DNA from: Spirobacillus cienkowskii
Lineage (GTDB): Bacteria > Bdellovibrionota_B > Oligoflexia > Silvanigrellales > Silvanigrellaceae
Assembly: GCA_003339605.1 (NCBI GenBank)
Contig: QOVW01000075.1
Coordinates: forward strand, 1 to 40,953
Direction: 5' to 3'
DNA: 40,953 nt
In this document: piece by piece, positions 33,811-40,953 of the stretch
Layout: each line of letters starts with the position of its first letter
Numbering within the stretch: the first letter of the stretch is position 1
The notes under the pieces: generated by a model
Database searches by the model: none
Seen by the model: only the letters and a program-made list of their open reading frames with translations
Told to the model about the DNA's origin: nothing
Position numbers and translations under genes: made by a program

Positions 33811-35190
33811 TTAAAAAAACACTGGAGTACTATTTAATACAACAGTATCATTTTTAACACTCGCAGAATTTGGAAAGAAAAATGAGTATGTATATTTTTC
33901 CTGATCTGTGACCAATCTATCTACAATTTGTAATATTATTTTTTGTTTTAATTCATTTAAATGCATTTTTTTATTTTGCACGGAATCCAAAAAATTTTTA
34001 AATATATTAATCTCTGTAAGTCTATGTTCCAACACTTGTCTTACTAAGTCATAACCTTGCAAAGCAATAATACAGCGGTTCAAATCTTGTTCGATATATT
34101 TAAACTCTGCATTAATATCTTTTAAAGTTTCCTGCCATGTTAAATGAATATGCGTATCCATTTTTAATTTTCGTCGCATTGAAATCATTTTTTTCTCTGA
34201 TAATGATGCACCATTAAAGGAGCTAAATGTTTTTAAAAGTGTGGTAAATTCTCCATATTTTAGAGTATTTCCTCCTAATTCGACTCCAACATCTTCTAAA
34301 CCTTTGGCAATAGGTAAAAGTTGATCAGAAAAACTTATAAAATGCCTCATTTGATCGAATATTTCTTTAGAACCAACTCGTTCATTTTGAAATAATGCTT
34401 CAAAAGTATTGACCACTGCTTCAAAAGTTGTACTACTTAAATTAATCCCATTGACTACAGAAATCGAAATATCATGAATATGTGGTAGCATTGCCATAAG
34501 TGTTCGTGATTTGTAATCTGAAAAATGTGGCGCAATTGTTTTAACCGAAAATTCTAAATTAGAAATTCGTGTACAAATATTTTGTAACGATTCTTCAATG
34601 AGTCTTGATGTTGATTCTTGCGCTAATGAACAAATTTCTAATACCACACGGGTAAAGCACGCATAATCATACAAAAACGAACACAATTCTTCGTTTTGCA
34701 GACACCATTTGCTTGCATAATTTCTTTTGGGCATGCTTGGATCTTCAAAAAACGGGCGACACAAATGATTTAATGATCCAAAAATTTGATAGCCATCTTG
34801 TAATTTTACAAAACAGCCTTGCGCTTTGCCAAGATCTGCAAGTTTGTTTAAAGTCATTGATATTTTTTTTCTGTCATTTTTAGTATTAAATATTTCTACT
34901 TGAAAACTTTTAATCCCAATTTTTTTACCAAAACCTGGCAGTAACAACAAAATACGATAAATATGGGGTGGAATTTGAGATAATTGAAGTGGATTATTTA
35001 GCTTTAAAAAACAATCATACAGTTTTTGGAGACCAAGCCAGCTGACTGAGTACAAACCAGCAAAACTAATTTCTTTAGATTTTGAAAACGTGTCAATAAC
35101 AGAGTCAAACTCTGTAGAATCTACAAGATGTCCTCTTAGGGTGCTGACACCTTTTTCAAACACCACTTCAAAGTCGTTTTCAATTTCCAT
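33811..35190 (-). CDS. Unrecognised protein with N-terminal STAS-like domain
   Basis: The first 100 residues have a STAS-like pattern: a strand pair (FEVVFEKGVSTLRGHLVD), then EISFAGLYSVSWLGLQKLYDCFLKL where antagonists have the Asp-Ser loop, then PPHIYRILLLLPGF. The remaining 350 residues are helical with no known motif. A His-containing or kinase motif is not seen. I start at the ATG at 35190 because GAGG lies seven bases upstream; the in-frame start at 35238 would add 16 unsupported residues. It follows the aspartase fusion after 56 bases on the same strand, so a shared signalling role is possible. Confidence 0.55.
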   Translation of the reverse strand: MEIENDFEVVFEKGVSTLRGHLVDSTEFDSVIDTFSKSKEISFAGLYSVSWLGLQKLYDCFLKLNNPLQLSQIPPHIYRILLLLPGFGKKIGIKSFQVEIFNTKNDRKKISMTLNKLADLGKAQGCFVKLQDGYQIFGSLNHLCRPFFEDPSMPKRNYASKWCLQNEELCSFLYDYACFTRVVLEICSLAQESTSRLIEESLQNICTRISNLEFSVKTIAPHFSDYKSRTLMAMLPHIHDISISVVNGINLSSTTFEAVVNTFEALFQNERVGSKEIFDQMRHFISFSDQLLPIAKGLEDVGVELGGNTLKYGEFTTLLKTFSSFNGASLSEKKMISMRRKLKMDTHIHLTWQETLKDINAEFKYIEQDLNRCIIALQGYDLVRQVLEHRLTEINIFKNFLDSVQNKKMHLNELKQKIILQIVDRLVTDQEKYTYSFFFPNSASVKNDTVVLNSTPVFF

Positions 35191-35246
35191 GAATAAACCT
35201 CGGAAAATAAATATCCTAAGAAAATTCGGAAGAAACAAAAAAAACT

Positions 35247-37097
35247 TTAGTGGGCAGAGAGCATGTTTTCTGGTTTTAGCGCTTCTTCTAATTGTTCTCG
35301 GGTTAACAATTTATGTTTTAAAACAAGCTGAAACACACTTTCCCCAGATTCTAGAGCTTCTTTGGCAATCATTGTGGAATTCTCATAGCCAATGAGTGGG
35401 TTTAATGCTGTAACAAGGCCAATACTATGTTCAACGGCTCTACGACAAGCTTCGCGATTGGCTGTTATTCCTTTGATGCACAAACGAGTGAGGGTTCGCA
35501 TTGCTCTATTGAGCATATTCACGCTCTGAAAAATATTAAAAACCATCACAGGTTCAAACGCATTTAACTGGAGCTGTCCGCCTTCTGAAGCCATCGTAAC
35601 AGACAAATCATTGCCAATCACTTGAAATGCAACCTGGTTAACAACTTCTGGAATAACTGGATTTACTTTTCCTGGCATAATACTGGAACCGGGCTGCATT
35701 GGAGGAAGATTAATATCTCCAAAGCCGCAACGTGGACCACTTGACAACAAACGGAGATCGTTGCTTGTTTTGCTAAGTTTAACCGCTAATCGTTTTAAAA
35801 TGCCTGAAAACATCACAAAAGCCCCAGTATCGGGTGTTGCTTCAATGAGGTTTGGCGACGAAACAACAGGAAGTCCTGTTATAAGCTGAATCTTTTGAAT
35901 TGCAGTGCCAGCGTATTTAGGGTGCGAATTGATTCCTGTACCAATAGCAGTACCGCCAATACTCAATTCTAAAAATAGTTTCGCCCCTTCGCGCAATCTT
36001 TCAATGTCTTCGCTCAACATTACAGCAAATGCTTCAAATTCTTGCCCCAAAGTCATAGGAACAGCATCTTGCAGCTGGGTACGCCCCATTTTTATAACAT
36101 CAGAAAATTCTTTGCCTTTTTCTCTAAGAGCCATGCACAATTCTTCAAGAGACTCAATTAACGCAGGCACAGATTGCAAGGCCGCCAAGCGAATTGCTGT
36201 AGGGTATGCATCATTTGTAGACTGACCAAGATTAACGTGATTATTTGGATGAATAAATTGGTATTCGCCGCGATTTTTGCCCCATAGCTCTAACGCACGG
36301 TTTGCAATCACTTCATTTGCATTCATATTGGTAGACGTTCCGGCTCCACCTTGAATCATGTCGACTAAAAATTGATCATGCCAATGCCCAGCAATGATTT
36401 CATCACAAGCCATCACAATATAATCAGCTATTTCTTTGTTTAATACGCCCAATTCACTGTTTGCCAATGCAGCCGCTTTTTTAACTTGCGCCAGTGCTCT
36501 AATAAACATTGGAAAATCACGCAAAACAACACCCGTTATTGAAAAATTTTCGAGCGCGCGCAGGGTTTGAACACCGTAATAGGCTTCATTGGGAACCTCT
36601 CTATCGCCTAGGAGATCATGCTCAAGTCTGTTTTTACCAGAGTCGTAGCCCGTATAATGCACACTTGTATATCCACCTGCTCCACGAGATAACTTACCAA
36701 AAACAAAAGAACCAATATTCATTTGAATTTTACAAGAAATTTCTTGATGCTCGCGCATAAGTTTTAAAAAATTTTGCCGAGTGAAAATTGCCATTTCAAC
36801 CGATGTGAGAGCTACAGCTTTTGCTTTGTGCAGAGTACCTTCTTTAAGTAAAGAAGCTTCTCCAACAAATTGACCAGGACCATAAATTGTGGTGGGCTCT
36901 TCAAATTCAAAGGTTTCTGCAGAAACTTCAATGCGCCCTTTGAGAATTAGACGAAGCTTATCACGAACAAGTCCTGGTGAATAGAGAACATCTCCCTTAG
37001 AGTAGGTGACATTTTCTAAATAAGGAACAAGGGTCTTCATTTCATGTTCAGACAAGTTAGAAAAAACAGAGAATTGTGGAAAAGAAGCGAGATCCAT
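35247..37097 (-). CDS. aspA: Aspartate ammonia-lyase with N-terminal cyclic-nucleotide-binding domain
   Basis: Residues 158-616 are a full-length aspartase, which converts aspartate to fumarate and ammonia. They show EHDLLGDREVPNEAYYGVQT, the TSTNMNANEVIANRA loop (254-268), GQSTNDAYPTA (291-301) and the SS-loop GSSIMPGKVNP (470-480, catalytic Ser in this loop). Residues 1-135 are a Crp-like cNMP-binding domain (GDVLY, GRIEV, GPGQFVGEASLL). The ligand-phosphate Arg of CRP aligns with His90-Lys91, so cAMP binding is doubtful. The ribose Glu (Glu80) is kept. GGAGGAA precedes the ATG. This is a fused regulatory architecture, not a sequencing join: the frame is continuous and the linker is short. 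Confidence 0.9.
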   Translation of the reverse strand: MDLASFPQFSVFSNLSEHEMKTLVPYLENVTYSKGDVLYSPGLVRDKLRLILKGRIEVSAETFEFEEPTTIYGPGQFVGEASLLKEGTLHKAKAVALTSVEMAIFTRQNFLKLMREHQEISCKIQMNIGSFVFGKLSRGAGGYTSVHYTGYDSGKNRLEHDLLGDREVPNEAYYGVQTLRALENFSITGVVLRDFPMFIRALAQVKKAAALANSELGVLNKEIADYIVMACDEIIAGHWHDQFLVDMIQGGAGTSTNMNANEVIANRALELWGKNRGEYQFIHPNNHVNLGQSTNDAYPTAIRLAALQSVPALIESLEELCMALREKGKEFSDVIKMGRTQLQDAVPMTLGQEFEAFAVMLSEDIERLREGAKLFLELSIGGTAIGTGINSHPKYAGTAIQKIQLITGLPVVSSPNLIEATPDTGAFVMFSGILKRLAVKLSKTSNDLRLLSSGPRCGFGDINLPPMQPGSSIMPGKVNPVIPEVVNQVAFQVIGNDLSVTMASEGGQLQLNAFEPVMVFNIFQSVNMLNRAMRTLTRLCIKGITANREACRRAVEHSIGLVTALNPLIGYENSTMIAKEALESGESVFQLVLKHKLLTREQLEEALKPENMLSAH

Positions 37098-37229
37098 GAC
37101 AATAATTCCTCCAGATATGGACTTCTTTGTGTGTTACACCTAATTTACTTCGGTGACAATGAGAGTGTATTTGGAAAGCAACTGCAAACACATGGCATTA
37201 ACAAAAACTTCTTACGAGGATAAACTTAT

Positions 37230-38207
37230 TTGATTTTTAAAGAAGATAAAATATTTTATTTAAATTGGGTTTATTTAAAAAATTCAAACAAAATATTTAT
37301 AATAATATTAATTTCAGCTGCTTGTCATGCAATTTGCTTTTTTCTTTTTATATACTTTTTTGGAGTCCTAAACTTAAACAATAAAAGCACGATGACATCT
37401 AAAAATAAAGACCCGGTTCACATTCAGTTGCAGCCTTCTCGCTCCCTTGCAAACTCAGGCCAACTCAACAAAAAAAGCGCCCCCAAAGACACACACATAC
37501 CACAAAACCGAACAGGAGGGGTTTTAACGGACCTTAATCCCAACTCTCAAAGCAGCGTATTAATTCCAGAATCTCTTTTTTCGCCTTCCCAAAAACCAGA
37601 ACGCGATCCTTTATTATTAGATCAACACCCTCAAAAAACAACAAACAAAAAAATTGTCTCTATTCCAAAATCATCACAAAAAAAAGAAGTCCATGGCATA
37701 GAAGACTTTCTCCCTTCTAGTAGTACTTCCTACATTGACAAGCTACGTAAAGAATCCTTAAAACATCCACAAATTGTAGGTGACAGTGGAGACGTTCCTA
37801 TAGTCGGCGATGACCTTGCACCAAGAATGACACCAAAGATTTCTAATCGATATTCTGTAAAAGATCTGCGGCTATTTCAGTTCAGTTTAGAATTTAAGGA
37901 ACGATTTAGTGAAATCTGGAATGCAAAAGAGAGATGGTTACCTCCAACTACTGTGTTAAGACCGGGAGATGTGGTGTACTATAAACTTTATATTCAAGGA
38001 GATGGAACCCTTAAAAAATTTGAAAATTTATCACACAAAAGAGCACCTCTGATAGATTTCACTCCAGTTGATAAAATGATTGAGGAAGTGATCACAAAAG
38101 TTTTTCCAATGAATGTTCCTCCGCATTTTACACATAATATGTTTACAGAGATTGTCGCCATTCAGGTAGTAGGCACAAATCGTACTATTCAGTATTCTTT
38201 TCAATAG
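37230..38207 (+). CDS. TonB-like envelope energy-transducing protein
   Basis: A single N-terminal membrane helix (about 21-46) contains Ser29-x3-His33, matching the TonB S-x3-H signature used with ExbB/ExbD. A long polar, Pro/Ser/Lys/Gln-rich periplasmic stretch (about 50-200) follows. It ends in an about 80-residue TonB/TolA-type domain (VVYYKLYIQGDGTLKKFENLS...TKVFPMNVP). The start is TTG, supported by GAGGAT eight bases upstream; no better start exists. No exbBD lies nearby. TolA is an alternative. mreB follows. Confidence 0.65.
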   Translation: MIFKEDKIFYLNWVYLKNSNKIFIIILISAACHAICFFLFIYFFGVLNLNNKSTMTSKNKDPVHIQLQPSRSLANSGQLNKKSAPKDTHIPQNRTGGVLTDLNPNSQSSVLIPESLFSPSQKPERDPLLLDQHPQKTTNKKIVSIPKSSQKKEVHGIEDFLPSSSTSYIDKLRKESLKHPQIVGDSGDVPIVGDDLAPRMTPKISNRYSVKDLRLFQFSLEFKERFSEIWNAKERWLPPTTVLRPGDVVYYKLYIQGDGTLKKFENLSHKRAPLIDFTPVDKMIEEVITKVFPMNVPPHFTHNMFTEIVAIQVVGTNRTIQYSFQ

Positions 38208-38218
38208 AAAAGAAATTA

Positions 38219-38256
38219 GGTAATTTTGATAGAATCGACGTTCTCAAAATGATACC
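38219..38256 (+). terminator. Long imperfect stem-loop between tonB-like gene and mreB
   Basis: GGTA/TACC, ATTTTGA/TCAAAAT and GAA/TTC pair in nested order (14 bp, two 2-base bulges) around TCGACG. A T-rich but broken run (TTTCTTATAT) follows. It may be a weak intrinsic terminator or an mRNA processing stem before mreB. Confidence 0.4.
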
Positions 38257-38333
38257 TTTCTTATATATCATTAATGAAACTTTGAATGTACTTTAAACTG
38301 TTCATTCTCTCCATTTCCCCCAAGGGAGGATTC

Positions 38334-39362
38334 ATGTTCGACTGGTTTTTTAGGCTTCTTTCACACGATTTGGCTATTGATTTAGGAACTGCTAACACGT
38401 TGGTCTATGTTAAAAACAGAGGAATTGTCGCCAATGAACCTTCAGTCGTTGCCGTTCAAAGGGACTCTCGGGGATTGCGTACTGTAAAAGCTGTGGGAAG
38501 GGCTGCAAAAGAAATGCTTGGCAGAACTCCTGGTACAATTGAAGCTGTTCGTCCTATGAAAGACGGTGTGATTGCTGATTTTGAGCTTACAGAAAAAATG
38601 CTGAGTTATTTTATCGGAGTTGCACACAATCATCGTTCTTTAGTGCGACCACGCGCTGTGATTTGTATTCCATATGGCATCACAGAAGTAGAAAAACGGG
38701 CTGTACGGGAGTCTGCGGAGTCTGCAGGATGCTCTTCTGTTTACCTTATCGAAGAACCTATGGCAGCCTCTATTGGTGCCGATCTTCCTATTCATGAGGC
38801 AAGCGGCAACATGATTGTGGATATTGGTGGCGGCACAACCGAAGTTGCTGTCATTTCGCTACTTGGTATTGTGTATTCAAAAAGCGTTCGTGTAGGCGGC
38901 GATAAAATGGATGAATCCATTGTCAACTATCTCAAACGCCGCTTCAATGTACTCATCGGCGAGCGCACCGCAGAGCAAATTAAAATTGCCATTGGCTCGG
39001 CGTATCCAGAAGAAGAAATTCGCACCATGCAAGTAAAAGGGCGAGATCTTGTGGCGGGTATTCCTAAAACCATCGAAGTCACGAGCGAAGAAATTCGTGA
39101 AGCAATGCAAGAACCTGTCAATGCTATTGTCGAAGCAGTGCGTTTAGCGCTCGAAAAAACGCCACCAGAGCTGGCTGCAGATATTGTTGACAAAGGAATT
39201 GTGCTCGTAGGAGGAGGGGCATTGATTCGTAACCTCGACGTATTGTTGCGCGAAGAAACAGGCTTGCCAATTGTGGTAGCCGAAAACCCATTGACTGCTG
39301 TAGTATTAGGATCAGGCAGGGTTTTGGATAATCCCGAATTATTAAGAGAAGTGACTTTCTAA
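38334..39362 (+). CDS. mreB: Rod-shape actin homologue MreB
   Basis: MreB filaments guide lateral wall synthesis. The phosphate-1 motif is in [14 protein letters not shown], phosphate-2 in [18 protein letters not shown], and the adenosine motif in [15 protein letters not shown] start at the ATG at 38334 because GGAGG lies a few bases upstream and MreB proteins begin with the short amphipathic [10 protein letters not shown]-type membrane helix; an earlier in-frame start adds 16 residues. It is 342 aa. No mreC or mreD follows here, which is unlike the usual mreBCD order. Confidence 0.96.
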   Translation: MFDWFFRLLSHDLAIDLGTANTLVYVKNRGIVANEPSVVAVQRDSRGLRTVKAVGRAAKEMLGRTPGTIEAVRPMKDGVIADFELTEKMLSYFIGVAHNHRSLVRPRAVICIPYGITEVEKRAVRESAESAGCSSVYLIEEPMAASIGADLPIHEASGNMIVDIGGGTTEVAVISLLGIVYSKSVRVGGDKMDESIVNYLKRRFNVLIGERTAEQIKIAIGSAYPEEEIRTMQVKGRDLVAGIPKTIEVTSEEIREAMQEPVNAIVEAVRLALEKTPPELAADIVDKGIVLVGGGALIRNLDVLLREETGLPIVVAENPLTAVVLGSGRVLDNPELLREVTF

Positions 39363-39570
39363 CTCAAAAAACTTTATAAATGTAAAATAATTTTAAATTA
39401 AAATTGGGGTTGCCTCTTTCTAAATTCTTAATATACTAACTATAGTTTAGTGATTGGTTTATCTCTTTTTCGTTATATATCAATTATTTATCGTAAATCA
39501 TAAAAAACCTATTATTTACAAAATTATAAAATTAAATATACAATTTCGTTACACACGCATTTATAAAAAA

Positions 39571-40377
39571 ATGGATAAAAAAATGCCATCGCAAGTACAA
39601 GAAAAATATACCATTAATACGCAATACCCTTCGGAAAACTTTAATGAACGCCCGCTTGAACCAATTCAATTTTTAATTCTACACTATACCGCTGCGCCCT
39701 TACAAATTGCGCTCAATGCCCTGACCCAAAAAGGAAACGTGAGTAGCCATTATCTTGTGCCTGAACTAAAGATAAACAATAAAAGAATTGTGTATCAGCT
39801 GATTGAAGAAAACAAACGCGCTTGGCATGCTGGCGTGAGTGCATGGGATAATAAACTAAATTTAAATAACACATCAATAGGAATTGAAATTGTCAATTTG
39901 GGATTTATCTACAATAACGAAACTAAAAAAACAACCTGGTTTCCGTATTCCGAAGAACAAATAGAAACTCTGATATTATTATGCCATAATATTATTCAAC
40001 GCCATAATATTCTACCGCAACATGTACTGGGGCACGCGGATGTTGCCCCAGGTCGTAAGTTTGACCCGGGTTTGCTGTTTCCTTGGCAAAAACTTGCAAA
40101 ATATGGCATTGGTGCCTGGGTTGATGAAGAAGAAATAAAAGAATTATTATCCAATATCACAGAACCTAAAAATGTGGCGCAATGGCAACAAAAATTGCAA
40201 GAATATGGTTACAAAATTAAAATCACAAATAAAAAAGACGCCCAAACACTCGCTGTATTAAACGCTTTTCAAATGCACTTTAGGCCACAAGCAATAACCC
40301 AAGAAATGGATTTAGAATGCTACAAAATTTTATGTGCCTTAATTCAAAAATACAAACAAACAACCTTAATCAGTTAA
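39571..40377 (+). CDS. AmpD/AmiD-like N-acetylmuramoyl-L-alanine amidase
   Basis: This amidase_2 domain protein cleaves the MurNAc-L-Ala bond. Zinc ligands are His38 (ILHYTA), His155 (LGHADVAPGRKFDPG) and Asp165 in the same stretch. SIGIEIVNLG is the conserved central strand. A C-terminal segment (about 195-265) resembles a peptidoglycan-binding domain 1. No signal peptide is seen, so it may be cytoplasmic and recycle muropeptides like AmpD. However, the start is uncertain: no good ribosome site precedes the ATG at 39571, and the frame is open to 39454. It lies downstream of mreB after about 200 AT-rich bases with no other feature I can support. Confidence 0.8.
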   Translation: MDKKMPSQVQEKYTINTQYPSENFNERPLEPIQFLILHYTAAPLQIALNALTQKGNVSSHYLVPELKINNKRIVYQLIEENKRAWHAGVSAWDNKLNLNNTSIGIEIVNLGFIYNNETKKTTWFPYSEEQIETLILLCHNIIQRHNILPQHVLGHADVAPGRKFDPGLLFPWQKLAKYGIGAWVDEEEIKELLSNITEPKNVAQWQQKLQEYGYKIKITNKKDAQTLAVLNAFQMHFRPQAITQEMDLECYKILCALIQKYKQTTLIS

Positions 40378-40380
40378 AAA

Positions 40381-40953
40381 TTAAGATGGCTCTGTCGTTA
40401 AATTTAGTGATGATTCGTTTTTATTATTTTCTAATATCACAACTTCTTTTAAATGGATGTAAAGCCTGTAGTAGAAGATGAGACCGATAAAAGAAAATGA
40501 AATTATAAAAAATATTCCATCTAGAGCGTTAAAATCAGGAGGTAATGACATAAATTTTAATTCATTTATAATAGAAAATAATATCATTAAAAATAAATAA
40601 AACAAAAAAAATCTAATACCTAGTACAAAATTTAAACTCAAAAATTTTCCTAAAAAATCTTTACTCTTGTATTTTTTAAATAATTTATAACTCATCATTA
40701 ATAAAAAAATTTCAAATATAAACCAACAAATTTCAATAATAGCATCTGTATAATATTTATCAACTTCATTGATAGCTATAAAAATTGAGGAAGAATACAA
40801 AATAATCATAGCAAATAAATACTTACACTTTTCTTTTTCTGTTAACTTTTGCTCAATAATACGCCGTCCACTAAGTTTGTTGGCAACATAGATAACCAAA
40901 AATAAATATTTATACGGAAATTGATGAATATTGAAAACAGGATATGCTGCAGT
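40381..40953 (-). CDS. Partial four-helix membrane protein, runs off the window
   Basis: The frame is open to the window edge, so the true start lies outside; in view it begins TAAYPVFNIHQFPYKYLFL. Four hydrophobic segments of about 20 residues follow a basic region (KLSGRRIIEQKLTEKEKCK), then a polar Asn/Ser-rich C-tail. I recognise no family. The 20-bp repeat lies in this frame and encodes KLSGRRI. A TTG at 40899 is a possible internal start but is not convincing. It is AT-rich and convergent with the amidase gene. Confidence 0.55.
   Translation of the reverse strand, partial: TAAYPVFNIHQFPYKYLFLVIYVANKLSGRRIIEQKLTEKEKCKYLFAMIILYSSSIFIAINEVDKYYTDAIIEICWFIFEIFLLMMSYKLFKKYKSKDFLGKFLSLNFVLGIRFFLFYLFLMILFSIINELKFMSLPPDFNALDGIFFIISFSFIGLIFYYRLYIHLKEVVILENNKNESSLNLTTEPS
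40859..40878 (-). repeat. 20-bp repeat, right copy
   Basis: The minus strand reads AAACTTAGTGGACGGCGTAT, identical to 78-97. It lies inside an open coding frame, where it encodes KLSGRRI just before the first hydrophobic segment of the partial membrane protein. It is inverted with respect to the left copy. Confidence 0.6.

Noticed and set aside
37098-37229. A CRP-type operator before the cNMP-aspartase gene, from GTGTTACAC and GGTGACA.
   Set aside because: The half-sites do not match TGTGA-N6-TCACA in spacing or sequence.

Overview
The window is AT-rich bacterial chromosome, densely packed with genes on both strands. It looks like a motile, Gram-negative bacterium. The evidence is a chemotaxis operon with a FliA-type promoter, a TonB-like protein with the S-x3-H membrane motif, LspA, MreB, and core biosynthesis genes. 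The gene style (CheV, a STAS protein inside the che operon, an acyl-protein synthetase/acyl-CoA reductase fusion, many low-GC hypotheticals) suggests the Bdellovibrionota/Oligoflexia area, for example Silvanigrella relatives. That placement is an inference. I see no tRNA, rRNA, CRISPR array, intact insertion sequence or phage module.

Region 1 (1-2.3 kb) is accessory. It holds a GH18 chitinase-like protein with no signal peptide and a doubtful start, a hotdog thioesterase, and a Tat-exported dienelactone hydrolase. Region 2 (2.3-7.3 kb, minus strand) is a tight housekeeping run: pyrG, hemL, dtd and a PhoR-like histidine kinase, with overlaps between pyrG/hemL and dtd/kinase. Region 3 (7.4-14.1 kb) holds an unrecognised 552-aa helical protein, a long AsnB-like amidotransferase, a REC-PilZ protein, a MarC membrane protein and a periplasmic solute-binding protein.

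Region 4 (14.1-22.1 kb, minus strand) runs lspA, clpC-like, M32 carboxypeptidase, a structured RNA region, prs, an alpha/beta hydrolase and rlmN. The roughly 300-bp gap between the carboxypeptidase and prs is the most unusual non-coding stretch. On the minus strand it holds two hairpins with the same AAGGAA loop, each matching the CsrA-binding core CANGGANG. It also has further GGA motifs and a perfect 10-bp long-range stem. I read it as a Csr/Rsm-type regulatory RNA, or a CsrA-controlled prs leader.

Region 5 (22.3-30.1 kb) holds a LuxE-LuxC fusion on plus, convergent with a minus-strand chemotaxis operon cheY-cheW-STAS-cheA-cheV-cheB. A near-consensus sigma-28 promoter lies just upstream of cheY. 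Region 6 (30.2-33.8 kb) holds yhbY-folE (plus), ferredoxin-dapF (minus), and a bacterial protein with one canonical and two variant C2H2-type zinc fingers, followed by a small ORF.

Region 7 (33.8-41 kb) holds a cyclic-nucleotide-domain/aspartase fusion with a downstream STAS-like protein (minus), then a TonB-like protein, mreB and an AmpD-like amidase (plus). At the right edge is a partial four-helix membrane protein. An exact 20-bp inverted repeat links the two ends of the window: it sits in the open frame just before the GH18 gene and inside the right-edge membrane protein, in the same reading frame.
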